A model generated the notes under the pieces. The model was not told the DNA's origin, did not search any database, and saw only the letters and a program-made list of their open reading frames with translations. Below are positions 1 to 15,772 of a DNA stretch of 35,000 nt, piece after piece. Position 1 is the stretch's first letter, and each line of letters opens with the position of its first letter. This DNA is from Zygnema circumcarinatum (lineage: Eukaryota; Streptophyta; Zygnematophyceae; Zygnematales; Zygnemataceae): assembly GCA_037447605.1 (NCBI GenBank), contig CM074819.1, positions 1,099,522-1,134,521 on the forward strand. The letters run 5' to 3'. Both the position numbers and the translations under genes were made by a program.

Positions 1-190
1 GAGGGAGGGAGGGAGGGAGGGAGGGAGGGAGAGGGAGAGAGTGAGTGAGAGAGAAGGTTTGAAAATTTCTTGCTGAGCGTCTTCATTCTGCTTGAAAGAG
101 GGAGAGAGAGAGAGAGAGAGGGAGAGAGGGAGAGAGAGAGAGAGAGAGAGGGAGAGAAAGAAAGAGAACGGGAGAGAGCAAAGGGGGGGA
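1..190 (+). repeat. GA-rich microsatellite tracts in a Notchless intron
   Basis: GAGG tetranucleotide repeats fill about 1-50, and imperfect GA tracts fill about 100-190. They lie upstream of the first visible Notchless exon (415), so they are probably intronic. No coding exon was recognised between 1 and 414. Confidence 0.8.
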
Positions 191-414
191 GGGGCCTGAA
201 ACCATAGCAGAAACAAGCACTGTTGTGAAGTTCATTTGACGCTTTTATAGCATTTTCTTTCATTTCATTGCATTTTTTTGCATTTTCCCATCACTATACT
301 GCTCGTATTGTCCTTCGTTTCGATCCCGAGAGTCGATCGGTTCATGGATTCTGCCCTTATGCTAAGGTTGTGACAGCTGTCACGCATTCTGTGGTGGGTG
401 ACTAAACGGTGCAG

Positions 415-1729
415 CTGGTTAACCACGTGCTCTTTTCTCCCGATGGTCGGTGGATTGCTTCGGGGTCCTTTGACAAGTCGGTGAAGTTGTGGGATGGATT
501 GTCGGGAAAGTTCTTGACATCCTTCCGGGGCCATGTTGGGCCGGTCTACCAAGTCAGGTTAACCATCTTCTTCATTAACCATCCGTTTAGTTAGCCGTAG
601 TTGGGGCTAACTTCACTTGTTGGAGAGGTTTCTAACTCATATGTAAGAGAGAGGGGTCGGAGAGGGGTTTACTGAGAGGGTGGATGTCTTAAGTTGACTC
701 CATAACAAGTCAATACAGTTTTTTTTAACATCAGGTGATCTCGCTTTAGGGAGGTGGTAAGATAGAATCGTATGCATAAATGAGAGGGTGTGTATTTTTT
801 TTTTTTTTTCCCCATTTTCCTGCCTATTAATTGTCAATTGGGAGTGTTTTGACAGCTGGTCAGCGGATAGCCGCCTTCTCGTGAGCAGCAGCAAGGACAG
901 CACTCTCAAGGTGGGTCGCATTGTCCTTAGAAAAAAATGACAACTTGCCTCCCTGCTCCTTCTGCTTGTTTGTTCTCCAATCTTTTTTCCTATCGATCGT
1001 TTTGTCAATTACATCAGCTCCCTCCAAAAACTTTCTCCCCTCCCTCCTCCCGCCTTCTTCCCCTTTTTTTCGCTCCTGCCCCCCCCTTCCCACTCCCCCC
1101 CCCCCCCCCCCTCCCCCCTTCCCCTCCTCCTAACTCCCTCCTACCCCCCACCCCCACCGCCCCCCTCCTCCCTCCCCTCTCCATCCTCTCCCATCTTTCC
1201 TGTCACTCCTCTTCCTCTTCTCCCTCCGCTCCCTCCCTCCTCCTTCCCTTCTCCTCCCTCCTGTGTGTCTTAAGTTATTCTCGAGTGATTGATGGGGCTC
1301 GTCCTAAATTGGCCGTGACAATACTGTTACGAAAAATATGTTGTGAAGGTGTGGGAAATACGGACACGGAAACTGAAGGAGGACCTTCCTGGTCATGCAG
1401 ACGAGGTGTGAACTCCCTAACTTGCTACGCATTGCATGATGGCCTGTTACGCATTGCATGATGGCCTGTTGTCAGGACGAGATTTCATGCATTCAAAAAC
1501 TGAGCTATTGATAGTTTAGCATGAACCCATATCTGACCCATTTATATCCATACTCTGGATGGCGCTTCTTCTACGTTTGCTTGTGACAATTGGTTTAATC
1601 TTTGGAACCCTGACCTTCATCTTGTCGGATGAGTGGTGGCGACAGGTGTTCGCTGTTGATTGGAGCCCCGACGGGCAAAAAGTGGCCTCTGGAGGAAAGG
1701 ACCGAGTGCTCAAGCTATGGATGGGCTGA
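415..1729 (+). CDS. NLE: Notchless-type WD40 ribosome-assembly protein, C-terminal part (left-truncated)
   Basis: Four terminal exons are visible: 415-557, 856-910, 1349-1405 and 1646-1729 (TGA). They encode 112 residues and phase is kept across every junction. The residues are the last WD40 blades, with motifs FSPDGRWIASGSFDKSVKLW, WSADSRLL, KDSTLKVW, LPGHADEV and the terminal GGKDRVLKLWMG. The order and ending match plant Notchless (yeast Rsa4), a nuclear protein that docks pre-60S particles to the Midasin AAA ATPase during large-subunit maturation. The N-terminal NLE domain and first blades lie left of the window. The 1349 acceptor has a poor local pyrimidine tract, but a CT-rich stretch (about 955-1265) lies upstream. 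The gene converges on USB1. Family assignment is from recall of the conserved C-terminus; exon ends are inferred. Confidence 0.9.
955..1265 (+). repeat. CT/C-rich pyrimidine tract in a Notchless intron
   Basis: This is a nearly pure pyrimidine run on the coding strand, with homopolymer C stretches near 1094-1113. It lies between exons 856-910 and 1349-1405 and ends about 80 bases before the acceptor. The Pro/Ser/Leu-rich open frames here are artefacts of the composition. Confidence 0.85.
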
Positions 1730-2723
1730 TGGAATGTACTGAGGTTGGATGCCACAGCTCCTAAATTTTTAAATGGAAACTCAACAAGCTGCTTCTCTTC
1801 TTGTAACCTTTATTTGAAATGAATGTCTGAACGACTGACGTAAAAACATAGCGTGACACAGAGACGAGCCTATTCCTAATGAAATGGGTAGACATAATCG
1901 TGAAGTTGAACCAAGAACCAAGGCAGTTCAAGTGATTGGGTAATGCTCAATCATGCCAAAATACAGGCACACTTTTATTGTTCCTGGAATTATAGCCATC
2001 GAGTTCCAGGAGATAGATGTACAATAGAACTTCAAAAGGACTATCTTAACGAAGAGAGATCTTTGGCAGTGTGTCGTTGGGTGACAAGATTGAAACAGCT
2101 CAGAAGCTTAAGTACGGTTTTACACAAAACCTTTGCTCGAAATGACCCGTTTCAGTGACCGAAAAATCTCTCCATGAAGTGGATTCTCCGTGCTTCGTTC
2201 TCAATTTCAAACAGACCAATGAAATGCTGATGAGCAGCTAATGACAGACCGCCACGTGTAATCCTCCATATCCTTGACATTGTAATCTTTTTTTATTCTT
2301 TTAGTGTGACAGAAAACCATACTATAGAGGTTCTGAAGTAGCAGCATACGTAAGCCTCCAGATTGGGTAAGTCTGAAAACATATTCACCAACATCCTTGC
2401 CGTAACATCTGCAAGATTAACCGCAACGGACAAGGTGATTTGGCTTCTCGTTTGAAAACAGAGCATTACAAGAAAAAGACTATTGACAAGTCCAAATTGC
2501 CTACCTCAAAACATCAAAGGAAGATTTCAAAGATAGCCCCTTGCAACGGAAAAAAATCACTAATGTTCCTCTCTACAAACTCGGATGAAACTAAGACCTA
2601 ACGATTCTAGGGTTTCTCTATTCTCGCATATGCAGTGTTTCAGGCCTCACCTCCACAACATCTCCTTCAGTTTTAAAGAACGAGAGGAAGCTTCCAGATG
2701 AAGGGGAACTCCGTGTCCCCAAG
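1730..2723. other. Convergent 3' intergenic region, Notchless to USB1
   Basis: About 1 kb lies between two facing stop codons and presumably holds both 3' UTRs and poly(A) sites. A TTTATT (minus-strand AATAAA) near 2292 could serve USB1. I see no convincing exon, RNA gene or repeat. Confidence 0.6.
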
Positions 2724-5459
2724 TCACGCTGCCTTCCAGACCGTATGGACCTTCTGTCCAATTTTGCACTCAATTTTGCGAACAGGAGAGCGCCAAATGG
2801 CGGCACTAGGTGGCCCTGATTTGGAAATACTGTGCTCTGCCGCCCCAATTTCTCTCCTCGCCACCATGACAGCGGCTCTTGCATTGAGCTCTTCACAAAT
2901 TCGACTTATCTCCGCGGAGACGTCACCCAAAGCCCATGCGATGGAAACGTGAGGTCGCGGATTCTGGAAAATGTCCAATCGTAAACACTTAGCTGATGAA
3001 GCGGCAAAGCGATGAAGTACAGAGGAGAGAGGGAGAGAGGAGAGGGGAGGGAATTGTCTGGCACGATAAAGAAGGCAGCACAACAAGGAGCAACTCTCAG
3101 CATGGGTTGGAATGAACGACCTCCGCCTACACCCGGAAGGGATTTCCTACGAAAACGAAACCTGTGAAAGAAATGGGGTGTTGCTAGAAGCCTTTCTATT
3201 GCTTTACATAAGCAACATGATTGAGTGTGCAAACTACACAAACATGATTGTTTAGAAGTACAATGTGATCAAGGATGACTCCTGTCAAACATACATTTCT
3301 GAGTTGCCTTTTTCCTGCTTTGCTTTGTTGATGGACTAAAAGGTTATGTAGTGAGGTCGGGGTGACAACAACAGGGTTAAGGGGAGGGCATATTGAGGGA
3401 ACATGTAGGAGGGATAAGGTCATCGAATGAGGAGAGCAGAAAGTGGACGAAGAGGGGAAAAGATAGACTACATGATAGAATGAAGGAAGGCCGTGGAGGG
3501 AAAAGGCTCCGTCAACAATGGCAATTAAGTTCGACAACTGTTCCCATGTCCACGGTCACGTAAAAATACACTGTTAATGCCTATCTTAAAAGTCACTTTT
3601 GATAAATAAAGATGGTCATGGTACCCAAACAGACAAAAGGAAAGCAAATATAAGATATAGACTTGGTATTTGACGAAGGATGATGGAACTGCAACATCTC
3701 CCTTGGGAATGTATATTCTCCAACTTGATGGGTTGCTGGCAAAAACTAGAAAGGAGAAACTTGGCCCTCCTAAGTACATCCTTAAAACCCTTCAAACCTT
3801 CAACATCTTGTACAAGTGCAGTATACAATCTGGTAAGCAAACTTACTTCCATGAGTCCGGTGGAGAACACTTCAAGCGCCAAAAAAGATCGAGTTCTATC
3901 ATCATTTGTAAAGGGCTGCCAAACTCCAAACTCCACGTCAAACCTGCTCCCACATACAACAAGAAAGAAAGCTCGTCAAATGCAAGGGGAAAGGCAGCCA
4001 GCTGCACCCCTAGCAGAGGATATGGAAGCAGCTCTCTGCATTCAAATAACCTGTGGAAGTAATGCGCACTTAGACCATTTATTGGAGGCCAATTGCAAAC
4101 AGAACGACAAGAAATACCATTGACAACATAATCTAAAAAGCTGCTACTATCCTGTCAGAACAGCTATAGACAGTTGTCTGGATAGCAATTGCTGCCGAAA
4201 CAACGCATCCGTACACAACTGACAATGCAAAAGCATATCGAGCCTACCCTTTCCGATGCCGCAATTTGTGCCGTAAATTTTCTGTCAGCGACTCAATCTG
4301 CTGAAATCTTATGGCTGCAGGTCGCGAGAGGCTAATGTGATACTCTGAGGCAACTGCACGTGATAAACCTGCATTTCGTTCTGGTTTGCCGAGAAAACAG
4401 TTCAAGGACGAAGAAGTTTCGCCACTATCCTCCATGGAATACAAGGCTGGGAAAGCCCTGCATGCTTCTGAGAGAGAAGTCGACAAATAGGCCCGTGTGG
4501 AGGGTCCAATTGCAACTGCAAATTAAAATCATTAAAATCACTGTTTTAGCTTCATGAAAAATAACATGAAAAGCTTGAAGAGCGAAAAAATAAAATTGTT
4601 CGAAAACACAAATCAAGACCATGAAGAACCCGAGAATTGAAGCATTCCTGCACGCCTGCCAATCACTTTTCCTATGCTCGATAAGAAGCTATTCTTGTTC
4701 AAGGTTTGGCAGCCCACCTCCATGCAGGTACGCAATAAACTACCTGGCACGTATATGTGAACTGCAAAATTTCCTTCTACATGCGGAAAGCTTCGTATCC
4801 TTCCTTGATGCGGTGCACCCGTCTTGTCCTCTGACCGAACAGCAAAATCAAACGCATTTTGTTAGTGATTAAAATTAGTCATTACATCTTAGATGCTCAT
4901 CAGATTAATGCATGTATGGTCTAGAAAGACTTCCATAGTTAAAATAAGGATAGCCTGAAGTCTGATCCTTACCAGGAACGACGCCAAAAAGTTCAGAGGG
5001 CGATGGTAGTGCCGCTGACGCCTTCACAACACAAGTTCCAGACAGAAAATTCTGTATCCTTTCAATACTCCCGCAAGCTGCCCTGCCTTCTTCTTTCCTG
5101 CCATCCATTGCTTCCTTCCTGCATGCACTCCCAAAGTCTGCTCCGCCATGGATTATACCCTCTCTCTCCGAAATACGTCCTGCCTGCAATTTTTCTCCCT
5201 TGACGGAAGCAGGCGTTGATTCTGCACGTAAAGGAGAAGCTCCGGCAGCAAAAGCAGGCTCCCTGAGCGTTGCATTTGCAGCAGGATTTGAAAGCTCAAA
5301 CGAAACCCGACGAATTTTAAGGTCTTTTTCCGCAGGGAGGGAGGAATGCGCCTCTTCCTCTCTCCCGCGCTTCGGCAGTGGACCTTCCTCCTCCCCCTCG
5401 TCCTCGTCCTCGTCCTCGTCTTCCTCAGCTCCGCCATAGACTGCTCTCAGCGCATCCAT
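2724..5459 (-). CDS. USB1: USB1-type U6 snRNA 3'-5' phosphodiesterase
   Basis: USB1 trims and seals the oligo-U tail of U6 snRNA in the nucleus. The minus-strand exons are 5459-4973, 4830-4744, 4515-4248, 3943-3847, 3537-3472 and 2963-2724 (TGA). Phases fit throughout and give 414 aa. Both 2H-phosphodiesterase motifs are present: EYHISLSRP (H251, S253) and NPRPHVSIAWALGD (H340, S342). Other family blocks are RIRSFPHVEGNFAVHIYVP, PFTNDDRTRSFLALEV and KIECKIG near the C-terminus. The first ~160 residues are a long, acidic, probably disordered leader starting MDALRAVYGG and including an Asp/Glu run coded by a GAC/GAG microsatellite, so the protein is longer than typical plant USB1. ATG 5459 was chosen over an upstream in-frame ATG at 5504 because MDAL plus acidic residues resembles plant USB1 starts. 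The last exon carries extra sequence between WALGD and KIECK. It is divergent from DAPF. Confidence 0.9.
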
Positions 5460-5520
5460 GGCGGGAGGCTGCGGACTCGGGGGCCGTGCGCAACTTGCGA
5501 ACAACAGGAGAACAATATAT

Positions 5521-5573
5521 CCAATGGAAGTGCGCCACGTGTTTATTTACTACACGTGGCGGCTATCCATTGG
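5521..5573. promoter_or_regulatory. Inverted pair of CCAAT-N9-CCACG (ERSE-I-like) elements
   Basis: CCAAT at 5521-5525, nine bases, then CCACG at 5535-5539; on the other strand CGTGG at 5555-5559, nine bases, then ATTGG at 5569-5573. The arms extend to CCAATGGA / TCCATTGG and CGCCACGTGT / ACACGTGGCG, all perfect, separated by equal 4-base gaps around a 9-base centre. CCAAT is the NF-Y site and CCACGTG a bZIP/bHLH G-box. The spacing is that of ERSE-I, bound in plants by NF-Y with bZIP28-type factors. Function here is inference. Confidence 0.75.
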
Positions 5574-5771
5574 AGGAGGCAGGTGAGAGAAGTGCCCGTA
5601 GTGGCCTTGCCCCGTACTCGTAAAACCGAACAGGTTGAGAAAAAGAGAAATTAAAGACTCGAAAAAAAAGAGGCGGATTAACTCCGCGTGCATTGCCTAT
5701 GGGGTGCAGGTAAAACCTGAATTGCAAACACGAGATTGTTCTCATGGACAGTGTGATCGTTGTGTTTGTTG

Positions 5772-5966
5772 GGTTCCCCATGATGGTTTTGTGCATGTGC
5801 ATTTGATGGCATCATCGCCATCGTGAGATCAATGCCACATCCATTTCCCGTTGTGTTAGTGTTTCGGTCCTCGTTGGCAGGTTTTGGTGATGGATGGGGC
5901 ATTGGTCTCATGAGGCCGATGATGCATGCCTTCAAATGTGCATGCACAAAACCATGATTGGGAACC
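5772..5966. mobile_element. Foldback (hairpin) element, probably MITE-like, in the DAPF leader
   Basis: The left arm (5772-5845) and the reverse complement of the right arm (5891-5966) align over about 75 bases with roughly ten mismatches and one 4-base gap. Both begin GGTTCCC and share GATGG/CATGG then TTTTGTGCATG, then CATTTGA and CATCATCG, and end with CCATCCAT. The loop is about 45 bases. There is no ORF. It ends 129 bases before the DAPF ATG. A target duplication could not be defined. It could be a fossil MITE or a small-RNA hairpin. Confidence 0.7.
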
Positions 5967-6095
5967 ACGAGGAACTGCTCACAAAGGACCTAAGCACGAA
6001 GGAAAAAGCGAGGGAGCTGCAAGATACGCCTCAGCGCTTCCCCGCTTCTGTTCCGAGTGAGAGAGCCCCTGTCCGGCCACGCAGAGAGGACGGCC

Positions 6096-10583
<4,488 letters not shown>

Positions 10584-11684
10584 AGCCCCAAAGAAGGGCG
10601 AGAGTGCCATGCAACAATAAATGAGAGTGGGCACCCGGCATTGTATGCTCTCACTCAAATGTTGGATGAAGTCCTATTGGCTTTTTTTCTCTCCTATATG
10701 TTCACTTTCCTTTTGATATCAAAGGTGAACTTGCACGCTGCAAGCTAAAAATGCTATTGCAAGAGGAAAAGTACTTAACTCACCGGTTACTTGTTCTTGG
10801 CTGCCAATATCAGCCGGCTTGTCATGACTATACTTAAATTTCTCACCAGTTCAGCGAGTCGTTGAAATGTTACAAAAAAACAATAATCGATAAGAGTGTA
10901 GGATCTTTCAGACCTTTACTAGTTCAGTTGATCATCTGAAACATGCTTTGTAACAAGATGCTCATTAATGACGCATCCATGCACACTTGAATGCAAGTTA
11001 ATTATGCCATAACGTCAGCAAGCTAGCCATGAGGCTCGGGCTATGCAGCGATGGCAGCACCCCCTTTCAAATCGAACACAGCAGTTAGAATTTCGGGAGC
11101 TTTCAAGGCTCTATAAAGTAGAGGGCGAAAGGGCTGGACCAACTTGTTTTGTTTCCACTGCTTGTATATGTAAACCAGTAAGGCAACTCAACCCATCTGC
11201 TTGAGGTATTCACCTACAAACGTAGTTTCCGAAGGAAATACGTCCTCCAATGTGTTCTGCAGACAGGATCTCATAAATGAATGCAGCATTAAGTCAGCGA
11301 GGTGGGGTACCAATTTGCTCACACATGGCGAGTAAAAGGCGATAGAGCAGCCTACTTGCAGAGAGCAGAGCATGTTGTCCACACGGTGGAGGCCGCACAA
11401 GAAAGGATTCTTTATTTTTTACACGATAGGCACACTCTATTTAATGCTTTCATCATCACATTCACAAATGCAATCAGCCACAACATAAAAATCCAAATAC
11501 AGCTGACTACCAGTGACAGTCACGGAACGAAAAAGTTGTTCCTCAAATAATTGGAGGGGGAAAAATCGGTCACTTCTGCATTGAATAACGGAATGTGACC
11601 GCATGTAACACTTCACATGAGCCTCCCCTCTTCACCATGCTGCCTGAAAACATCCCCGTATCCGGCCGGCCCTCCCTTAGACCT
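10584..11684. other. Convergent 3' intergenic region, DAPF to HISN2
   Basis: 1.1 kb lies between facing stop codons. AATAAA at 10616-10621 (+) and TTTATT at 11411-11416 (AATAAA on the minus strand) are candidate poly(A) signals. No credible gene or repeat was seen. Confidence 0.6.
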
Positions 11685-14600
11685 TCACTTCTTCCTTCCT
11701 TGCTTTTCTTCAATGCCAGACTTGGTGAACCGCGCACGCAGCTTTTGCGTCACATCTTCAAACTTCACATCCTGTAAGCAGTCCTCGCACGGTCCAACCC
11801 ATGGGCATGTGTCACCTCAATTGCTCAATCAGTTGAGAGCGACGCGGGAGGAAGGTGGCGGAGGGAGAAGGAGAGAGAGGCAGAGAGGAGGAGAGAGAGA
11901 GAGAGATATGGAAAGAAGAGGGAAAGGCAAAAGCAGTTGCATGCAGGGAGGACTGTACCTGAACTGCAAGGAGCACAAGTGCATGGTAGAGCACATCCGC
12001 CATCTCAGAGGCAGTGCGTTCCTTCCCTTCATCCCGCTCAAGAGTTTGGCAGAGCTCGTTGGCTTCTTCCCTGCATACCTCAAAGTCATACATTTATTCG
12101 ATCACGTCAGTAATGGTTAACCATTCTAATCTTCGCAGATGCATCCGTGACTCAGCCATGAAACAGCTTCATTTACATCGCAAGGAACTGGACGATACTT
12201 CATCAAGTTCCGACAGGCTTGAAATCGGAATGTTCAGTCTTCAGTAGTCCAATTCCCAAGGCTTTGGCGAAAGACATAGACCCTTCCAACAGAGGAAAAA
12301 CAAACAAACTGCAAACTTACTGCATGAGAAAGGCCATTTGTAACTCACAGACATACTTACATGGCCCTTGAATCATGCATTCTTGATGCAATTACACTTG
12401 TTTTCTCCCCTCTCATCCGGCAGACTTCTCACCTGATTTTGGCACAGAGAAGGTTTGGGCTGTCCAATAGCTTTCTAGTCCACGAGGGTTTCCCTGCAGA
12501 GGGCAGTTCTCCGCTTGCTTCTGCAACGGCTTCTGCCTGCCTTTGGGCAATAGTTGCTTCAAGCAAGTAGAGAGTACTTAATGCTGCGGCAGAGTGGGCC
12601 TGTCACATGCAACATAGAAGTCAAGATTTTCAGTTTTCTCTCACAAACACGCTTTTTCTTGCAGAGCCATGCGTGAATGAAGCCATTTGTAGTGGGCTGT
12701 GATGCAGTTCAGGACATAACGGGCTTCTACCAAATGAAATGTCTCAACTATTGCGTTAGACAAGCTCAATCTGCAAATGAAAGAGACTTTCCCCCACTCC
12801 CTTGAGACTTCTGATGAAGCTCCGTCATATTCCCGTTCTCTCTCGCTTACAGCCATAGCCTTATCTGCTCCAAAGATGAAGCAAAATCGCATTCATGTAG
12901 ATTACCACCTAAGAATATCTTACCTCTGAAACGGGCTGCTCTCCCGGGTACTCATCTACTCGTGTGTAATAGCATGTCTCTGCTCCTGTGTGGCAGGTGG
13001 GTCCATCCGGAAGGCCCATGTATATGATCTGTTGCCGCATCAACGGTTCTACAGAAAGTCAAGAATAGTAAAACATCGGAAAATAGTGCCAACGAGAATT
13101 ACTTTGACAATGCAGAAAGTAAACTTATACCTCCTCAAGATGTTTCTTGCGTAAAGTCCACACTCAAATTTTGGACTTCACAACCTCTCTTTTCTCCTCA
13201 CTGATCGTGAACACAGCACCGGAGGTGTAGGGGGGCTTCCTTTAGAGCTTTAGTTAGAGTTTACATGAGATGCATCACTACAGAAGTGCTTCTACGTAAG
13301 ACAAAGTGCTGGAATTGAGAGAGTTTGGAGTGGAGTGAAGTTGACAACAGCAGCAACACCCTGTCTGGTGAGGATTCCAACATGTTTCCCATATTAGAAA
13401 GCTTAATCTTAAAAAGTATTGCTACATCTCTGATCGAAACGAACTATTGTGCTTGTGTCGAGTGTGATACCTCATCGTGATTCACATTCAACCCCATGGG
13501 CATATCTTTCCACATCATTAAAGGTCCAGAGTTGATGATTTCAATGCCATTTTACTACGTACCTTTTCCTTTCCTGACTGGACTATTTCAAAACATAAAC
13601 TGCAGCAAGAATGAGACACGCACGGAGTCTTTATCGCAGTCGAGATAAACGTCCACAACATTGATGAAGTTTTCTGAGGTCTCTCCTTTTGTCCACAAGG
13701 ACCTGCCAGCTACGTCACAAGGAATGCCCAAACAGAATGACAGACAGCATGAATAACTGCAACGACAAGGCTTTACAGTCTTTATAATACCCATCATCCA
13801 TATCTTATTCACACATGCAGAGCCCCCAAAACACCTCCCTCCTCACTCACCCACTGATTTATGTAACAAGTGTGCATATACAGAGGGATTTCTATGTGAG
13901 TAGAGTCAGTAAATGCCAGTGGAACCCGTGTAGTTTGAAAGAAAAAAAAAATTAACAAATGCACCAACGCAGCCCCATCTCCTACATCACTCACAGTCTC
14001 GAATTTACTCCCGCCTTCTATATTGTCCCGATCCAATCAAATGCATCATGTAAAGTAGTCAACCACTACTTAAATACAGTTTATACAGCCCCACTTTCTT
14101 TACATTGGGCATAAAACAACCCGTTTATGTTCTGCTTCTTAGACATTTTCTCTCCTCCAAAAACATAGACTATGTTCCCCACATTCTTTCCTTACTTTTT
14201 CCCTTCCAGGTATATGCAGGGTTTGAAAGCGGTGGTGAGGCCTCACTTTCGGGAGCGACTGTAAAAAGTTGCCCGGCGAGATGCGAGCGTTGCAGAAACC
14301 GCGGCGCGATCGGCGAAGCCTTGCATGAGGACAGCGCCCGTGCCCGCGTGCTGAGCGATCGCGACTACCAACCCATTGGCGTCCCATTTCATGCTGTCTA
14401 AAAGGGCCTCCACCTGCCAAGATAAGCACAAGAAGCACTCATCTTGCGGCGTTAGTTTCATTGGCGTAGCACAAGCTGACTGCTGGTAGCTCCATGAGCT
14501 CCACATTAATCTCTCGCCTATGGTTAGGTTTCTCTTGATGCTTTTCTGAGGGGAAAGGGGTAATCTTGAGGAAGAAAGTCTAATTTTTTAGAACTGGTAA

Positions 14601-15087
14601 TGAACTGACTACAAATGCAAAAACTGGCTGGCATTGCGCAGAAGAAAGTAAAACATAATGGTGTACAGCTCATATGCACGAGGAAATGTTTCAAGCTCTC
14701 AAACAAGTCAAAAAACCCCGGCAATCACTGAAATGCCTAAACCTAGAAAATGCCTGAAACAATGCACGCCACATCCCTTCGTCCATCGATATAGAAAGAG
14801 AAAATGGAGTCGACCTTTGGAGTGTAGACAGGCGAAGCTCTCCCTGGAGCGCTGTCCGGCGGCGCAGATGCTGACACGTGTCCCACCCTCTCTTCGGAGA
14901 TGCCCACCGAGAGCGACAGCTGGCACTTGGCCTGCCGCCATGGCTTCGTCTTCCGCCGCTCCCTCCAGCCAACACCTCCGCCGCAGTCCTCCTCCAGAAG
15001 CCGCCATGAACTGCGCTGAGGCTCCGGCGCGTCCTGTCCCGGCAGGGCCTGCAGGCGCCATGGCGCCCTGGAGCTCAGCGCAGCCAT
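11685..15087 (-). CDS. HISN2: Bifunctional phosphoribosyl-AMP cyclohydrolase / phosphoribosyl-ATP pyrophosphatase
   Basis: Carries out the second and third steps of histidine synthesis (HisI-HisE fusion), plastidial in plants. The exons are 15087-14815, 14413-14247, 13702-13624, 13028-12924, 12599-12433, 12070-11959 and 11771-11685 (TGA). Phases fit and give 329 aa. The cyclohydrolase part runs about 92-205: VEALLDSMKWDANGLVVAIA, RATFYSRSRKSLWTKGETS, the metal-binding DCDKD (168-172) and GPTCHTGAETCYY with C185 and C192. The pyrophosphatase part runs about 209-329: LYLLEATIAQRQ, GKPSWTRKLL, EEANEL (265-270), EMADVLYHALVLL and the end SGIEEKQGRKK. Residues 1-91 are a leader with no recognisable domain. 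ATG 15087 was chosen because only this frame joins exon 2 (PK then VEALL). Donor 1 is GTCGAC, an uncommon form. Confidence 0.94.
11850..11935 (-). repeat. GA/CT microsatellite in the last HISN2 intron
   Basis: An imperfect GA tract on the plus strand (CT on the coding strand) lies between the acceptor at 11772 and the donor at 11958. Confidence 0.8.
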
Positions 15088-15560
15088 GGATCCCCTCCTC
15101 CCTCTTGAGGGCGCTCCGCCTTCGGGAGGGGGCCCAGGGCTTGGGAGCTGGGAACAGGCCGTACTGTACGAAAAATATCGCTATATCACACGATACAATA
15201 CGTAACAGAACGATACGGTACGATATGTGTACAGTTTTTTCAACGGTCGACGGGTGTCAAAGTACACGTGGCGTCTCCAGGTCAACGCTGACTCGCCACG
15301 TGGCAAAGCGGAACAGAATTCTCCACCGTTGGATTTGCAACTGCGAGATTTCTGCGTTGTCGGTAGACTCGCCACGTGTCAGAACGTCGATTTTTGACCG
15401 TCGAAATGGCACTTGTACGATTTTAGGGCATTGTCAGCAGATTCGCCAAGTGGCTGCGGATAGCTGTTACATGCCGCAGTTCTGTGCGGCGCTGACGTAA
15501 CAGCGGCGCATGGACTGCCACGTGGCAGTATCGCAGGGAACGGCCCCCACCTCTCCCTCC
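15088..15560. promoter_or_regulatory. HISN2 upstream region with a G-box cluster
   Basis: Within 300 bp there are G-box variants at about 15266 (CACGTGGCG), 15290-15305 (GACTCGCCACGTGGCA) and 15366-15380 (GACTCGCCACGTGTC), a degenerate GATTCGCCAAGTGGC at 15440-15454, and a perfect 16-bp palindrome ACTGCCACGTGGCAGT at 15514-15529. GACTCGCCACGTG recurs at 27014. None has a CCAAT at the nine-base spacing seen elsewhere. Palindromic GTAC-rich sequence lies at about 15160-15240. A regulatory role is inferred from position. Confidence 0.55.
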
Positions 15561-15589
15561 TTCCTCCTTCCCTCCTCACCCTCCCCTGC

Positions 15590-15772
15590 TCGGTTTTTAG
15601 GGTTGTAAGATTTCAGGGTTCTAGGGTCGTACAGTTTTAGGGTTTTAGGGTTTCAGGGTTTTAGGGTCTTAGTGTTTAGGGTTTTAAAGTTTGAGGGTTG
15701 CAGGGTTTACGCTTTTAGGGTTTCAGGGTTTACGCTTTTTGGGTTTTAGGGTTTAGGGTGTTAGCAGGCCGG
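15590..15772 (+). repeat. Degenerate TTTAGGG telomere-like array
   Basis: Roughly 18 variant units of TTTAGGG / TTTTAGGG / TTTCAGGG in one orientation span about 180 bp, some 500-680 bp upstream of the HISN2 ATG. On the minus strand they read as CCCTAAA telo-boxes, common in plant promoters. They may be an interstitial telomere insertion or an expanded telo-box cluster. Confidence 0.8.

Larger units (their letters stand above)
5460..6095. promoter_or_regulatory. Divergent intergenic region shared by USB1 and DAPF
   Basis: The 636 bp between the two start codons must hold both promoters. It contains the symmetric CCAAT/G-box dyad (5521-5573, only 62 bp from the USB1 ATG) and a foldback element (5772-5966) close to the DAPF ATG. 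No clear TATA box was identified. Shared use by both genes is inferred from orientation. Confidence 0.7.

Noticed and set aside
1943-2158. 71-codon plus-strand ORF after Notchless
   Set aside because: No family resemblance. It lies in a convergent 3' region and has no splice support.
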